Assembly (NCBI RefSeq): GCF_003634965.1
Contig: NZ_RBXP01000013.1
Location: 124,001 to 188,000, forward strand
DNA length: 64,000 nt
From: Azonexus fungiphilus
GTDB taxonomy: Bacteria > Pseudomonadota > Gammaproteobacteria > Burkholderiales > Rhodocyclaceae
Reading direction: 5' to 3'
The translations under genes and the position numbers were made by a program. The notes beneath the pieces were generated by a model. It worked only from the letters and a program-made list of their open reading frames with translations. It was not told where the DNA came from and made no database searches. This document shows positions 9,839 to 18,317 of the stretch, in pieces (positions within the stretch are counted from its first letter, which is position 1; each line of letters starts with the position of its first letter).

Positions 9839-10303
9839 ATGATTCAAGATTCCTCCAGCCTCGGCCGCCGCCTGGGTGCGATGCTCTACGAGAGCCTCGT
9901 CGTCTTCGCCATCCTGCTGGCATTTTTCCTGTTTCCACAAACCATCCTGCAGGGTTTCGGCTTCCACCCCGCCGGCCGGTTGCAGTGGCTGCACGTGTTT
10001 CTTGTCCTTCTCGCCTATTTCGGCTGGTGCTGGCTGCACGGAGGACAGACCCTGCCGATGAAGACCTGGAAGCTGCGCGTCGTTGACAGCGCCGGCGGCC
10101 CGCTGCGACCGCTGCAGGCAGTGCTGCGCTACATGGCTGCCTGGCCGAGCCTGCTGCTGTTCGGCATCGGCATCTGGTGGGCGTTGTTCGACCGCGAAGG
10201 GCAGTTCCTGCATGACCGGATCGCCGGTACGCGCATCATCCGGGTCCTCGACTCAGCGCCGCTCGACCCACCAGATCAGCACGCCGGCCGCCAGAAGAAA
10301 TAG
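9839..10303 (+). CDS. RDD family membrane protein
   Basis: A 154-residue protein. It begins with the RDD hallmark (SLGRRLGAMLYESLVV), followed by hydrophobic helices at about 16-36, 48-65 and 100-120. It has the conserved GQTLPMKTWKLRVVD and a C-terminal DREGQFLHDRIAGTRII. RDD proteins are inner-membrane proteins of mostly unknown function; some act in transport. It is last of the rightward sigma factor set. Its 3' end overlaps the end of convergent lptG by 51 bases. Confidence 0.88.
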   Translation: MIQDSSSLGRRLGAMLYESLVVFAILLAFFLFPQTILQGFGFHPAGRLQWLHVFLVLLAYFGWCWLHGGQTLPMKTWKLRVVDSAGGPLRPLQAVLRYMAAWPSLLLFGIGIWWALFDREGQFLHDRIAGTRIIRVLDSAPLDPPDQHAGRQKK

Positions 10304-11341
10304 CGCCGATGGCGCGGCCGCGCTGGCGAAAGGCGGCCAGGCATTGATCACGCCGAGATTGGAAAACAGCCCGTTGAGCGCATAGAAGGCGATGCCGAGC
10401 ATGACACCGCCGAATATCTTGAGGCTGACGCCGCCAACCCGGTCGTGCGAGTAACCGAACGGCAAGGCAAGCGTGACCATGACCAGGGAAGCCAGCGGAT
10501 AGAAGATTTTCTTCCAGATGGCGATCTCGTAGCGCTCGGTACTCTGCCGGTTATCCGACAGGTGACGCGTATAGCCGAACAGGTCGTAGAGCGACATCCG
10601 CTCCGGCGCCACCATCAGTACCGAAAGCAGGTCGGGCGTGATCGACGACTGCCAGACATCGCTTTCCAGACGCTCGACGCTCGCCCGCTCGCCGGCCAGG
10701 GTCGTCCTGACCACCTCGCTCATCAACCAGCCCTTGCGTTCGGCAAACGCCGCCGCCTTGGCCTCGACGACTGACTGCAAGGCATTCTGGTCGTCGAAAC
10801 TGTAGATGCGGACATTCTCCAGATAGCTCTCGCTGATCGCGTTGCGAATATTGATGAAATTCCGCCCATCCTTGACCCAGATGCCGCTGAGGAAACCCTG
10901 CTGGGCAAAGGTTTTGTTCAGGGCTTCGGCTTTCAGTTCCTGCTCGTAGCGGTCGGCAACCGGCACCAGCAGTTCGCCGACCAGAAAGGTGACCAGGACC
11001 AGCGCCGCCGCCGCCCGGTAAAGGGTGGTCAGCAATTGCCCGGTCGACAATCCGGATGCACGCAAAACCGTGATTTCCGAATGCCGCGCCAGCGTCGCCA
11101 GGGCGTACAGCGTGCCGATCAGACAGGCCACCGGAATCAGTTCGTAGATCAGCCCGGGCAACGAGAAGACAACGAAGAGCGCCGCCGCCATCGCGTCGTA
11201 GCGTCCGCGACCGACACTGCGCAACTCCTCGACGAAATCGAAGAAACTGAACAGGGCGACGAAGGCAAGCAGCACCAGGGCGATCGCCATCAAGGTTTCA
11301 CGTACCAGGTAGCGCTGGTGGATATTGCCCCGGAAAATCAT
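10253..11341 (-). CDS. lptG: LPS export ABC transporter permease LptG
   Basis: A 362-residue permease of the LptB2FG complex that extracts lipopolysaccharide from the inner membrane. It shows an N-terminal basic turn (HQRYLVRETLMAIALVLLAF), three helices, a periplasmic beta-jellyroll (about 130-260) and three C-terminal helices ending in VLIWWVERR. It overlaps lptF by four bases (ATGA), the normal lptF-lptG arrangement. It overlaps the RDD gene tail-to-tail by 51 bases. Confidence 0.95.
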   Translation of the reverse strand: MIFRGNIHQRYLVRETLMAIALVLLAFVALFSFFDFVEELRSVGRGRYDAMAAALFVVFSLPGLIYELIPVACLIGTLYALATLARHSEITVLRASGLSTGQLLTTLYRAAAALVLVTFLVGELLVPVADRYEQELKAEALNKTFAQQGFLSGIWVKDGRNFINIRNAISESYLENVRIYSFDDQNALQSVVEAKAAAFAERKGWLMSEVVRTTLAGERASVERLESDVWQSSITPDLLSVLMVAPERMSLYDLFGYTRHLSDNRQSTERYEIAIWKKIFYPLASLVMVTLALPFGYSHDRVGGVSLKIFGGVMLGIAFYALNGLFSNLGVINAWPPFASAAAPSALFLLAAGVLIWWVERR

Positions 11342-12423
11342 GCCACCCGCCTTTTCTGCCAGATGAACGAACCGGTCAACCGGCCGCGGAAGAGGATCAG
11401 CAGCGGCAACAACATGACCAGATGCGGCAGCAGCAGGCCGACTGCAAACGGCAACTTGTCGCCGGTAACCCAGGCCTGCGAGATCGAGATCAGATTGCTG
11501 TAGATCGCATAGACGATGATCGCGATCAGCAGGTTGGCCGAGCGCCCGGCACGCGGATTGACGTAGGAAAGCGGAATCGCCAGCAGGGCAAGAATCACCG
11601 CCGATATCGGGATGGCGATGCGACCGAGCAGTTCGCCACGCATCTCGGGTTCAGGCATCGAAACCAGGTCGAGGAGTGGGACACGCCGTGGAATCTGACG
11701 GATGGGACGGGCATCGCCATCCTCGGTGCGCACCGCGTAGCGGGCAAAGTCCATCACCCGGAAGGCAGCGCTCCCCGGCTCGACCTCGTAACGCCGGCCG
11801 CTCTCGAGGACCAGGAAACGATCGCCGTTTTCGCGCACCTCGACACCACCGGCATCGGAGACGACAACCCCGAGCTTGCCTTCCTGCATCGAGGCGATGA
11901 AAACGTTGCCGATACGCCCGGCCTTGTCGTCCATGCGCTCGACGAAATAGACCTGGCGACCGCCGCGTACTTCCTTGAAGGCACCTGCCGCCACCGAGGA
12001 CAGTTCGGAACGCGCCGACAATGCCGCCTCGAAATTGCCCTGCGCCAGGTTGGCCCAGGGCGAAAGCACCAGCGACAGGGCAGCGACGGCGATGACGATC
12101 GGCATCGCGAAGCGCAGCACCGGACGCAACCAGCGGGTCAGCGGCATGCCACTGGACAGCCAGACCACCATTTCGGAGTCGCGGTACATCCGCGACAGCG
12201 ACAACAGGACGGCGACGAACAGCGTCAGCGTCAGCAGCATGGGTAAGAAACGCACCGCCGCAAAAGCCAGCATCGCCAGCACCCCCTCGGGCGCAAGCGA
12301 GCCGCCGGCAGCATCCTTGAGCAGGCGGATCAACTGGACGGAGAGGACGATGGCCAGCAGGACAACGCTGATGCCAGCTGCTGCCTGGGCGAATTCGCGC
12401 CGTGCGGCACGCTCGAATATCAT
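11338..12423 (-). CDS. lptF: LPS export ABC transporter permease LptF
   Basis: A 361-residue partner of LptG. Start MIFERAARREFAQAAAG is typical LptF. Six hydrophobic helices flank a periplasmic domain (about 130-260). The last segment, AVGLLLPHLVMLLPLLIL, is membrane-embedded. ATG 12423 faces pepA across a 72-base divergent gap. A longer frame extending far upstream is only an antisense artefact of pepA. Confidence 0.95.
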   Translation of the reverse strand: MIFERAARREFAQAAAGISVVLLAIVLSVQLIRLLKDAAGGSLAPEGVLAMLAFAAVRFLPMLLTLTLFVAVLLSLSRMYRDSEMVVWLSSGMPLTRWLRPVLRFAMPIVIAVAALSLVLSPWANLAQGNFEAALSARSELSSVAAGAFKEVRGGRQVYFVERMDDKAGRIGNVFIASMQEGKLGVVVSDAGGVEVRENGDRFLVLESGRRYEVEPGSAAFRVMDFARYAVRTEDGDARPIRQIPRRVPLLDLVSMPEPEMRGELLGRIAIPISAVILALLAIPLSYVNPRAGRSANLLIAIIVYAIYSNLISISQAWVTGDKLPFAVGLLLPHLVMLLPLLILFRGRLTGSFIWQKRRVA

Positions 12424-12426
12424 GCT

Positions 12427-12461
12427 TTGACGAAACCGAAAAAATACGTGGATAATCCACG
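12427..12461 (+). promoter_or_regulatory. Promoter of pepA with palindrome over the -10
   Basis: TTGACG (12427-12432), an 18-base spacer and GATAAT (12451-12456) form a strong sigma-70 promoter. The perfect palindrome CGTGGAT-a-ATCCACG (12447-12461) is centred on the -10 and could be an operator. This promoter rules out a pepA start at 12427. Confidence 0.75.
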
Positions 12462-12495
12462 GGATGCCGATATTTCCCTGGGACAGGAGCAGCGC

Positions 12496-13992
12496 GTGGA
12501 ATTTAGCATAAAAAGCGGAAGCCCGGAAAAGCAGCGTTGTGGCTGCGTCATTGTCGGAATCTTCGAGCACCGCCGCCTCAGCCTGGCCGCCGAACTGCTC
12601 GACAACGCCAGCGGCGGCCAGATCAGCGACATCCTGCGACGCGGCGACCTGAACGGCAAGGCTGGCACCTCGCTGCTGCTGCACAATCTGCCCGGCACCC
12701 TCTGCGACCGCGTGCTGCTGGTTGGCCTGGGCAAGGAAAAGGAATTCCGCGAGAAGGATTACAGTGCCGCCGTCCGTCACGCGATCAAGGCGCTGGCCGA
12801 CACCGGCACCCAGGATGCGGCGCTGTTCCTCACCGAAATCACCGTGCGCAAGCGCAGCATCGCCTGGCGCATCCGCCAGGCGGCGCTGAACGCACTGACC
12901 GCGCAATACCGCTTCGACCAGTTCAAGAGCAAGCAGGATGATGCCCGTCGCCCGCTGCGCCGGCTGACGCTGATCGTCGAGCGCCGCAACGAGCTGGCGA
13001 CCGCCGAAACCGCCCTGAAGCAGGGCATAGCCATCGGCGAAGGGATCGCGCTGACGCGCGACCTCGGCAACCTGCCGCCCAACATCTGCCACCCGACCTA
13101 CCTGGCTGAGCAGGCGCAGGCGCTGGCCGGTGAATTCGGCCTCGACTGCGAGATCCTCGGCCGCGACGAGATGGCCGAACTCGGCATGCACTCGTTGCTC
13201 GCCGTCGCCCGCGGCGCGACCCAGCCGCCGCGGCTGATCGTGCTGCACTACCGGGGAGGCGGCAAGTCGGCGCGCCCGCTCGTCCTGGTCGGCAAGGGCG
13301 TCACTTTCGACACCGGCGGCATCTCGCTCAAGCCGGGCGCCGAGATGGACGAAATGAAATACGACATGTGCGGCGCTGCCAGCGTGCTCGGTACGCTCAA
13401 GGCCGTGGCCGCGATGGCTCTGCCGATCAACCTGACGGTAATCGTGCCGGCGACCGAGAACATGCCCGACGGCAACGCCACCCGTCCGGGCGACATCGTC
13501 ACCTCGATGTCCGGCCAGACCATCGAGATCCTCAACACCGACGCCGAAGGCCGGCTGATCCTCTGCGACGCGCTGACCTACGCCGAACGCTTCGATCCCG
13601 AAGTCGTCATCGACGTCGCCACCCTCACCGGTGCCTGCGTCGTCGCCCTCGGCAATGTCGCCAGCGGCTTGTTTGCCAACAAGGACGGGCTTGCCCGCGA
13701 CCTGCTCGAGGCCGGCGAGGAAACCGGCGACCGCGCCTGGCAGATGCCGCTGTGGGACGATTACCAGGATCTCCTGAAAAGCCCCTTCGCCGACATGGCC
13801 AACATCGGCGGCCGCTGGGGCGGGGCGATCAGTGCCGCCTGCTTCCTGGCACGCTTCACCAAGAAATACGACTGGGCCCACCTCGACATCGCCGGCACCG
13901 CCTGGACCTCCGGCAAGGACAAGGGGGCGACCGGGCGGCCGGTGCCGCTGCTGACGCATTTCGTGATGCAACGCGCGGGACAGCTCGATTGA
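12496..13992 (+). CDS. pepA: Leucyl aminopeptidase (M17)
   Basis: A 498-residue cytosolic leucine aminopeptidase that removes N-terminal residues from peptides. In E. coli PepA also binds DNA. The metal-binding signature is intact: GKGVTFDTGGISLKPG, MKYDMCGAASV, and NTDAEGRLIL in the C-terminal catalytic domain. The GTG start at 12496 is preceded by GGAG seven bases upstream and lies after the predicted promoter. It is coupled to holC by stop-start overlap. Confidence 0.95.
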   Translation: MEFSIKSGSPEKQRCGCVIVGIFEHRRLSLAAELLDNASGGQISDILRRGDLNGKAGTSLLLHNLPGTLCDRVLLVGLGKEKEFREKDYSAAVRHAIKALADTGTQDAALFLTEITVRKRSIAWRIRQAALNALTAQYRFDQFKSKQDDARRPLRRLTLIVERRNELATAETALKQGIAIGEGIALTRDLGNLPPNICHPTYLAEQAQALAGEFGLDCEILGRDEMAELGMHSLLAVARGATQPPRLIVLHYRGGGKSARPLVLVGKGVTFDTGGISLKPGAEMDEMKYDMCGAASVLGTLKAVAAMALPINLTVIVPATENMPDGNATRPGDIVTSMSGQTIEILNTDAEGRLILCDALTYAERFDPEVVIDVATLTGACVVALGNVASGLFANKDGLARDLLEAGEETGDRAWQMPLWDDYQDLLKSPFADMANIGGRWGGAISAACFLARFTKKYDWAHLDIAGTAWTSGKDKGATGRPVPLLTHFVMQRAGQLD

Positions 13993-14411
13993 CCCAGGTT
14001 TTCTTCTACCACGGCGCCTCCGACCGCATTGCCGCCGCCTGCGCGCTGATCGGCGGCGCCTGGGCCAAGCGCAAGCCGCTGCTGGTCTATGCGCCGGACA
14101 AACCGGTCGCCGAGAGCATCGACCGCCTGCTGTGGACGCGCGACCAGCTCAGCTTCATCCCGCATTGCCGGGCCGACTCGCCGCTCGCCGCCGAAACGCC
14201 GATCCTGATCGCCGAGCGGCTCGCCGCCGATGCCGGCGGCGAGCGCCTGATGAACCTGGGCAACGCCATTCCCCAAGGTTTCGAACGCTTTGCCAGCCTG
14301 ATCGAGGTGGTCGGCCAGGCCGACGACGAACGCCAGGCCGCCCGCGAGCGCGTACACCAGTACAAGTCGCTCGGCTGCGAAGTCCGCTATTTCGACCTCA
14401 GCGACCGCTGA
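13989..14411 (+). CDS. holC: DNA polymerase III chi subunit
   Basis: A 140-residue chi subunit, which links the clamp loader (via psi) to single-strand-binding protein. Typical features: TQVFFYHGASDRIAAACALI near the N-terminus, LLWTRDQLSFIPHC, and a C-terminal YKSLGCEVRYFDLS. The TTG start at 13989 overlaps the pepA stop. The pepA-holC-valS order is conserved in proteobacteria. Confidence 0.92.
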   Translation: MTQVFFYHGASDRIAAACALIGGAWAKRKPLLVYAPDKPVAESIDRLLWTRDQLSFIPHCRADSPLAAETPILIAERLAADAGGERLMNLGNAIPQGFERFASLIEVVGQADDERQAARERVHQYKSLGCEVRYFDLSDR

Positions 14412-14418
14412 CCCGGCC

Positions 14419-14772
14419 ATGCCCAGCCCCATCCTCGCCCGCGCCGACGCCCTGATGCAACGCCGCCACCTGGCCGCGGGCGACAGCGAGGAAGTCCCGG
14501 TCCTGACCGACGCCATCGACATCGACGACGACATCCCGGTGCTCGTCGATGTCGCACCGCAACCGGCGGCGACCGACACGCCTGCGACGCCGACGCCTGC
14601 GGCCGATCCGGCAACCCCAGCGGCGACGCTCGACACCGCCTGGGGCGAAGCCCTCGCCGAGGAACTCGGCCGGCGCATCGAAGCCCGCCTGCTGGCGGAA
14701 ATTCCCCGAATCGTCGCGTCGACCGTCAGCGAACTGCTCGGCGAACAGGAAGCCCGCAACAAGCGCGACTGA
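14419..14772 (+). CDS. Hypothetical protein between holC and valS
   Basis: A 117-residue protein, not assigned to a named family. Residues 1-45 are mixed with an acidic stretch ([14 protein letters not shown]), then comes a Pro/Ala/Thr-rich linker (50-72) and a C-terminal amphipathic helix region ([20 protein letters not shown]). There is no signal peptide. It begins 7 bases after holC, so it is part of the same operon. Similar small acidic proteins occur at this spot in other betaproteobacteria. Confidence 0.6.
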   Translation: MPSPILARADALMQRRHLAAGDSEEVPVLTDAIDIDDDIPVLVDVAPQPAATDTPATPTPAADPATPAATLDTAWGEALAEELGRRIEARLLAEIPRIVASTVSELLGEQEARNKRD

Positions 14773-14801
14773 ACGCCCGGCGAAGGCGCTGGCGGCTCCG
14801 G

Positions 14802-14807
14802 TATAAT
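14802..14807 (+). promoter_or_regulatory. Candidate -10 of a valS promoter
   Basis: A perfect TATAAT lies 31 bases before the valS start. No convincing -35 is seen at 16-18 bases upstream, so this could be a weak or activator-dependent internal promoter. Confidence 0.35.
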
Positions 14808-14837
14808 TGCCGGTTTTCCCCTTTCTCCGCCAAGTCC

Positions 14838-17792
14838 ATGGAACTCGCCAAAGCCTTCGAACCCGCCGATATCGAACGTCGCTGGTATCCCGAGTGGGAA
14901 ACCAGAAATTACTTCGCGGCCGGCGTCGACCGCAACAAGACCGACAATTTCTGCATCCAGCTGCCGCCACCCAACGTCACCGGCACGCTGCACATGGGTC
15001 ACGGCTTCAACCAGACGATCATGGACGCGCTCACCCGCTACTACCGGATGCGCGGCCACAACACGCTGTGGCAGCCGGGCACCGACCACGCCGGCATCGC
15101 CACCCAGATCGTCGTCGAGCGCCAGCTCGACGCGCAGGGCATTTCGCGCCACGACCTCGGCCGCGAGAAGTTCCTGGAAAAGGTCTGGGAATGGAAGGAA
15201 TACTCGGGCGGCACGATCACCCGCCAGATGCGCCGCATGGGCACCAGCCCGGACTGGACGCGCGAGCGCTTCACGATGGATGCCGGCTTGAACAAGGTCG
15301 TCACCGAAACCTTCGTCCGCCTCTACAACGAAGGCCTGATCTACCGCGGCAAGCGCCTGGTGAACTGGGACCCGAAGCTGCACACGGCCGTTTCCGACCT
15401 GGAAGTCGTGCAGGAGGAAGAAGACGGCTTCATGTGGCAGATCCGCTATCCGCTGGCCGACGGCTCGGATAGCCTGGTCGTCGCCACGACGCGCCCGGAA
15501 ACCATGCTCGGCGACACCGCGGTGATGGTGCATCCGGAAGACGAACGTTACAAGCACATGATCGGCAAGCTGGTGAAGCTGCCGCTGACCGGCCGCGAAA
15601 TCCCGATCATCGCCGATTCCTACGTCGATCTCGAATTCGGCACCGGCTGCGTCAAGGTGACGCCGGCGCACGACTTCAACGACTACGCGGTCGGCCAGCG
15701 CCACAACCTGCCTATGGCATCGATTTTGACGCTGGATGGAAAGATTGAAACGAATCAATTCCCCCAAGCGCGCCAAGTCCGTGAAGCTTTTGGTCAAGCC
15801 AGGATTCCAGTTGGCGAAACCAGGGTCGCTCACCAAGCCCCGAGCTATGCAGTCATGGAAATTCTTGAAGCAATTCCGGACGCCTACGTTGGAAAGGACC
15901 GCTTCGAGGCTCGGAACCTAATTGTGGACGACCTCGAAAAGGGTGGCTACTTGGTCAAGGTCGACAAGCACAAGCTCAAGGTGCCGCGCGGCGACCGCAC
16001 CGGCGTCGTCATCGAGCCGATGCTGACCGACCAGTGGTTTGTCGCCATGTCCAAGCCGGGCGACGACGGCAAGTCGATCACGGAAAAGGCGCTTGAGGTT
16101 GTCCATTCCGGCGAGATCAAGTTCTACCCGGAAAACTGGGTGAACACCTACAACCAGTGGCTGAACAACATCCAGGACTGGTGCATCTCGCGCCAACTGT
16201 GGTGGGGCCACCAGATTCCGGCGTGGTACGGCGAGAACGGCGAGACCTTCGTCGCCCACAGCGAGGAAGAAGCCCGCGCCGCCGCCGTCAAGTCGGGCTA
16301 CACCGGCGCCCTGAGCCGCGACGAGGACGTCCTCGACACCTGGTTCTCGTCCGCCCTGTGGCCGTTCTCGACGCTGGACTGGACCGGCGACGCAGCCGTC
16401 GACGCCGCCAACCCGCTGCTCAAGCAATATCTGCCGTCGTCGGTGCTGGTCACCGGCTTCGACATCATCTTCTTCTGGGTCGCGCGCATGGTCATGATGA
16501 CCAAGCAGATCACCGGCAAGATCCCGTTCAAGCACGTCTATGTGCATGGCCTGATCCGCGACGGCGAAGGCCAGAAAATGTCCAAGTCGAAGGGCAACGT
16601 GCTCGACCCGATCGACCTGATCGACGGCATCGGCGTCGACGCGCTGGTCGAAAAGCGCACCTTCGGCCTGATGAACCCGAAGCAGGCCGAGAGCATCGCC
16701 AAGAAGACGAAGAAGGAATTCCCGGAAGGCATCCCGGCCTTCGGTACCGACGCGCTGCGCTTCACCTTCGCCTCGCTCGCCTCGCCCGGCCGCGACATCA
16801 AGTTCGACCTGAATCGCTGCGACGGCTACCGCAATTTCTGCAACAAGCTGTGGAACGCCACCCGCTTCGTGCTGATGAACGTCGAAGGCCACGACCTGGC
16901 GCTCGACCACCAGCAACTGGCGGGCGGCGCCTGCGCCGTGCCCGAGGGCGAAGCGCGCCTCGCCTTCAGCTTCGCCGACCGCTGGATCGTCAGCCAGCTG
17001 CAGCGCGTCGAGCAGGAAGTCGAGCGCCACTTCGTCGACTACCGCTTCGACCTGATCGCCCAGGCCATCTACAAGTTCGTCTGGGACGAGTTCTGCGACT
17101 GGTACCTGGAAATCGCCAAGGTCGAGATCCAGACCGGCAACGAGGCCCAGCAGCGCGGCGCCCGCCGGACCCTGATCCGCACGCTGGAAGCCATCCTGCG
17201 CCTGGCCCATCCGCTGATCCCCTTCGTCACCGAGGAACTGTGGCAGACCGTGGCGCCGATCGCCGGTCGCAAGACGCACGACTCGATCATGCTCGCCGCC
17301 TACCCGCGTGCCGACCTGGCGCGCCTCGACCCGGCTTCCGAAGCCAAGGTCGAGCGCCTCAAGGCGCTGGCCTACGCCTGCCGCAACCTGCGCGGCGAGA
17401 TGGGCCTGTCGCCGGCGCAACGGACGCCGCTGCTGGTTGCCGGCGGCGGCGAGGAAATCGCCGAGTTCGCCCCGATCCTGGCCGCCCTGGCCAAGCTTTC
17501 CGAAGTCCAGATCGTCGCCGACATGCCGGAAGACGCGATGGCGCCGGTTGCCGTCGTCGGCGAAACCCGGCTGATGCTCAAGGTCGAGATCGACGTCGCT
17601 GCCGAGAAGATCCGCCTGGCCAAGGAAATCGAGAAGCTGGAAAAACTGATCTCGATCGCCCAGGGCAAGCTGTCCAACGAGAGCTTCGTTGCCCGCGCCC
17701 CGGCCGCGGTGATCGACCAGGAGCGCCAGCGCGTCGCCGAGTTCACGGCCACCCTGGAAAAACTCAAGCCGCAACTGGCGAAGCTCGGCTGA
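14838..17792 (+). CDS. valS: Valyl-tRNA synthetase
   Basis: A 984-residue class I aminoacyl-tRNA synthetase charging tRNA-Val. Seen: [15 protein letters not shown] (HIGH-type motif), the CP1 editing domain (about 220-420), [16 protein letters not shown], and [13 protein letters not shown] (KMSKS). An anticodon-binding domain and a C-terminal coiled-coil arm (about 915-984) follow. It is about 30 residues longer than E. coli ValS. The extra length maps to an odd segment at residues 292-372, listed separately. It ends one base into the next gene (TGATG). Confidence 0.97.
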   Translation: MELAKAFEPADIERRWYPEWETRNYFAAGVDRNKTDNFCIQLPPPNVTGTLHMGHGFNQTIMDALTRYYRMRGHNTLWQPGTDHAGIATQIVVERQLDAQGISRHDLGREKFLEKVWEWKEYSGGTITRQMRRMGTSPDWTRERFTMDAGLNKVVTETFVRLYNEGLIYRGKRLVNWDPKLHTAVSDLEVVQEEEDGFMWQIRYPLADGSDSLVVATTRPETMLGDTAVMVHPEDERYKHMIGKLVKLPLTGREIPIIADSYVDLEFGTGCVKVTPAHDFNDYAVGQRHNLPMASILTLDGKIETNQFPQARQVREAFGQARIPVGETRVAHQAPSYAVMEILEAIPDAYVGKDRFEARNLIVDDLEKGGYLVKVDKHKLKVPRGDRTGVVIEPMLTDQWFVAMSKPGDDGKSITEKALEVVHSGEIKFYPENWVNTYNQWLNNIQDWCISRQLWWGHQIPAWYGENGETFVAHSEEEARAAAVKSGYTGALSRDEDVLDTWFSSALWPFSTLDWTGDAAVDAANPLLKQYLPSSVLVTGFDIIFFWVARMVMMTKQITGKIPFKHVYVHGLIRDGEGQKMSKSKGNVLDPIDLIDGIGVDALVEKRTFGLMNPKQAESIAKKTKKEFPEGIPAFGTDALRFTFASLASPGRDIKFDLNRCDGYRNFCNKLWNATRFVLMNVEGHDLALDHQQLAGGACAVPEGEARLAFSFADRWIVSQLQRVEQEVERHFVDYRFDLIAQAIYKFVWDEFCDWYLEIAKVEIQTGNEAQQRGARRTLIRTLEAILRLAHPLIPFVTEELWQTVAPIAGRKTHDSIMLAAYPRADLARLDPASEAKVERLKALAYACRNLRGEMGLSPAQRTPLLVAGGGEEIAEFAPILAALAKLSEVQIVADMPEDAMAPVAVVGETRLMLKVEIDVAAEKIRLAKEIEKLEKLISIAQGKLSNESFVARAPAAVIDQERQRVAEFTATLEKLKPQLAKLG
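15711..15953 (+). other. Atypical-codon segment inside the valS editing domain
   Basis: About 81 codons use many A/T-ending triplets (ATT, GGA, AAT, CAA, GTT, CTA, GCT) that are scarce in the rest of valS and its neighbours. The frame stays open. The protein reads [20 protein letters not shown] and on to [13 protein letters not shown]. The stretch between the conserved ILT and RFEAR landmarks is about 55 residues, against roughly 30 in ValS sequences I recall. This suggests a locally acquired segment. Confidence 0.6.
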
Positions 17793-18280
17793 TGGGCGCG
17801 CCGCAGCACAGCGAACGCTTCTCGGCGATCTTCAGCGCGCTGATGGTGTTCTGCGTGCTGGTCTGGCTCTGGGGCCTCGGGCTGTTCATGCTGTGGCCGT
17901 GGCAGAAGGGCGGCGCATGGCTGCCCGACTACCCGATCGCCGTGCGCTGCGCCGACGGCCAGACCTGCGCCGTCCCGGTCGGCCAGCTGGCCGCCGCCCG
18001 CGCCGACGGCCGGGTGAGCTCGCTGCTTCCCGCCGAGGAAAGCGGCGAAACCGCCTACGAGATGATCAACGTGCAGTGGAAAACGCTGCCCGGCGGCATG
18101 CAGGTCAAGGCCTCGGCCTGGAACTTCCAGACCACGGTGCGCTACCGGATCGACAACGAGACGCCGGTACTCGTCGAATACCAGGAAATCGGCGGCAAGG
18201 TCTTCCTCTACGCGCTGCTCGGCGCCCTCGTCTCGCTCGCCCTGCTCTACCTGAACAAGCGGCGCCAGGCTGCCGGCTGA
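17792..18280 (+). CDS. Hypothetical membrane protein downstream of valS
   Basis: A 162-residue protein with one N-terminal helix (about 12-32, IFSALMVFCVLVWLWGLGLF), a periplasmic or extracytoplasmic domain of about 100 residues, and a C-terminal helix (about 137-155). Two close cysteines (CADGQTC) lie in the soluble domain and could form a disulfide. No family recognised. The TGATG overlap with valS implies translational coupling. A dispersed palindrome begins 12 bases after its stop. Confidence 0.6.
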   Translation: MGAPQHSERFSAIFSALMVFCVLVWLWGLGLFMLWPWQKGGAWLPDYPIAVRCADGQTCAVPVGQLAAARADGRVSSLLPAEESGETAYEMINVQWKTLPGGMQVKASAWNFQTTVRYRIDNETPVLVEYQEIGGKVFLYALLGALVSLALLYLNKRRQAAG

Positions 18281-18291
18281 AAAATCCCCGG

Positions 18292-18315
18292 ATTTGACGG
18301 TCGACCGTCAGATTC
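18292..18315. repeat. Dispersed palindromic element, copy 1
   Basis: TTGACGGTCGACCGTCAG followed by ATTCGCC, within 20 bases of the stop at 18280. The core is a near-perfect palindrome shared with copies at 26833, 35643, 43611, 53640 and 57903. Confidence 0.75.
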
Positions 18316-18317
18316 GC

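Noticed and set aside
12427-12495. Longer PepA start at 12427
   Set aside because: It coincides with the -35 of a strong promoter, and the family N-terminus starts at GTG 12496 with a good ribosome site.
11338-13971. LptF read as an 877-residue protein
   Set aside because: The first 516 residues are antisense to pepA. The family N-terminus begins at 12423.
15711-15953. valS as a pseudogene or frameshift
   Set aside because: The frame is open through the odd segment and all catalytic motifs are intact on both sides.
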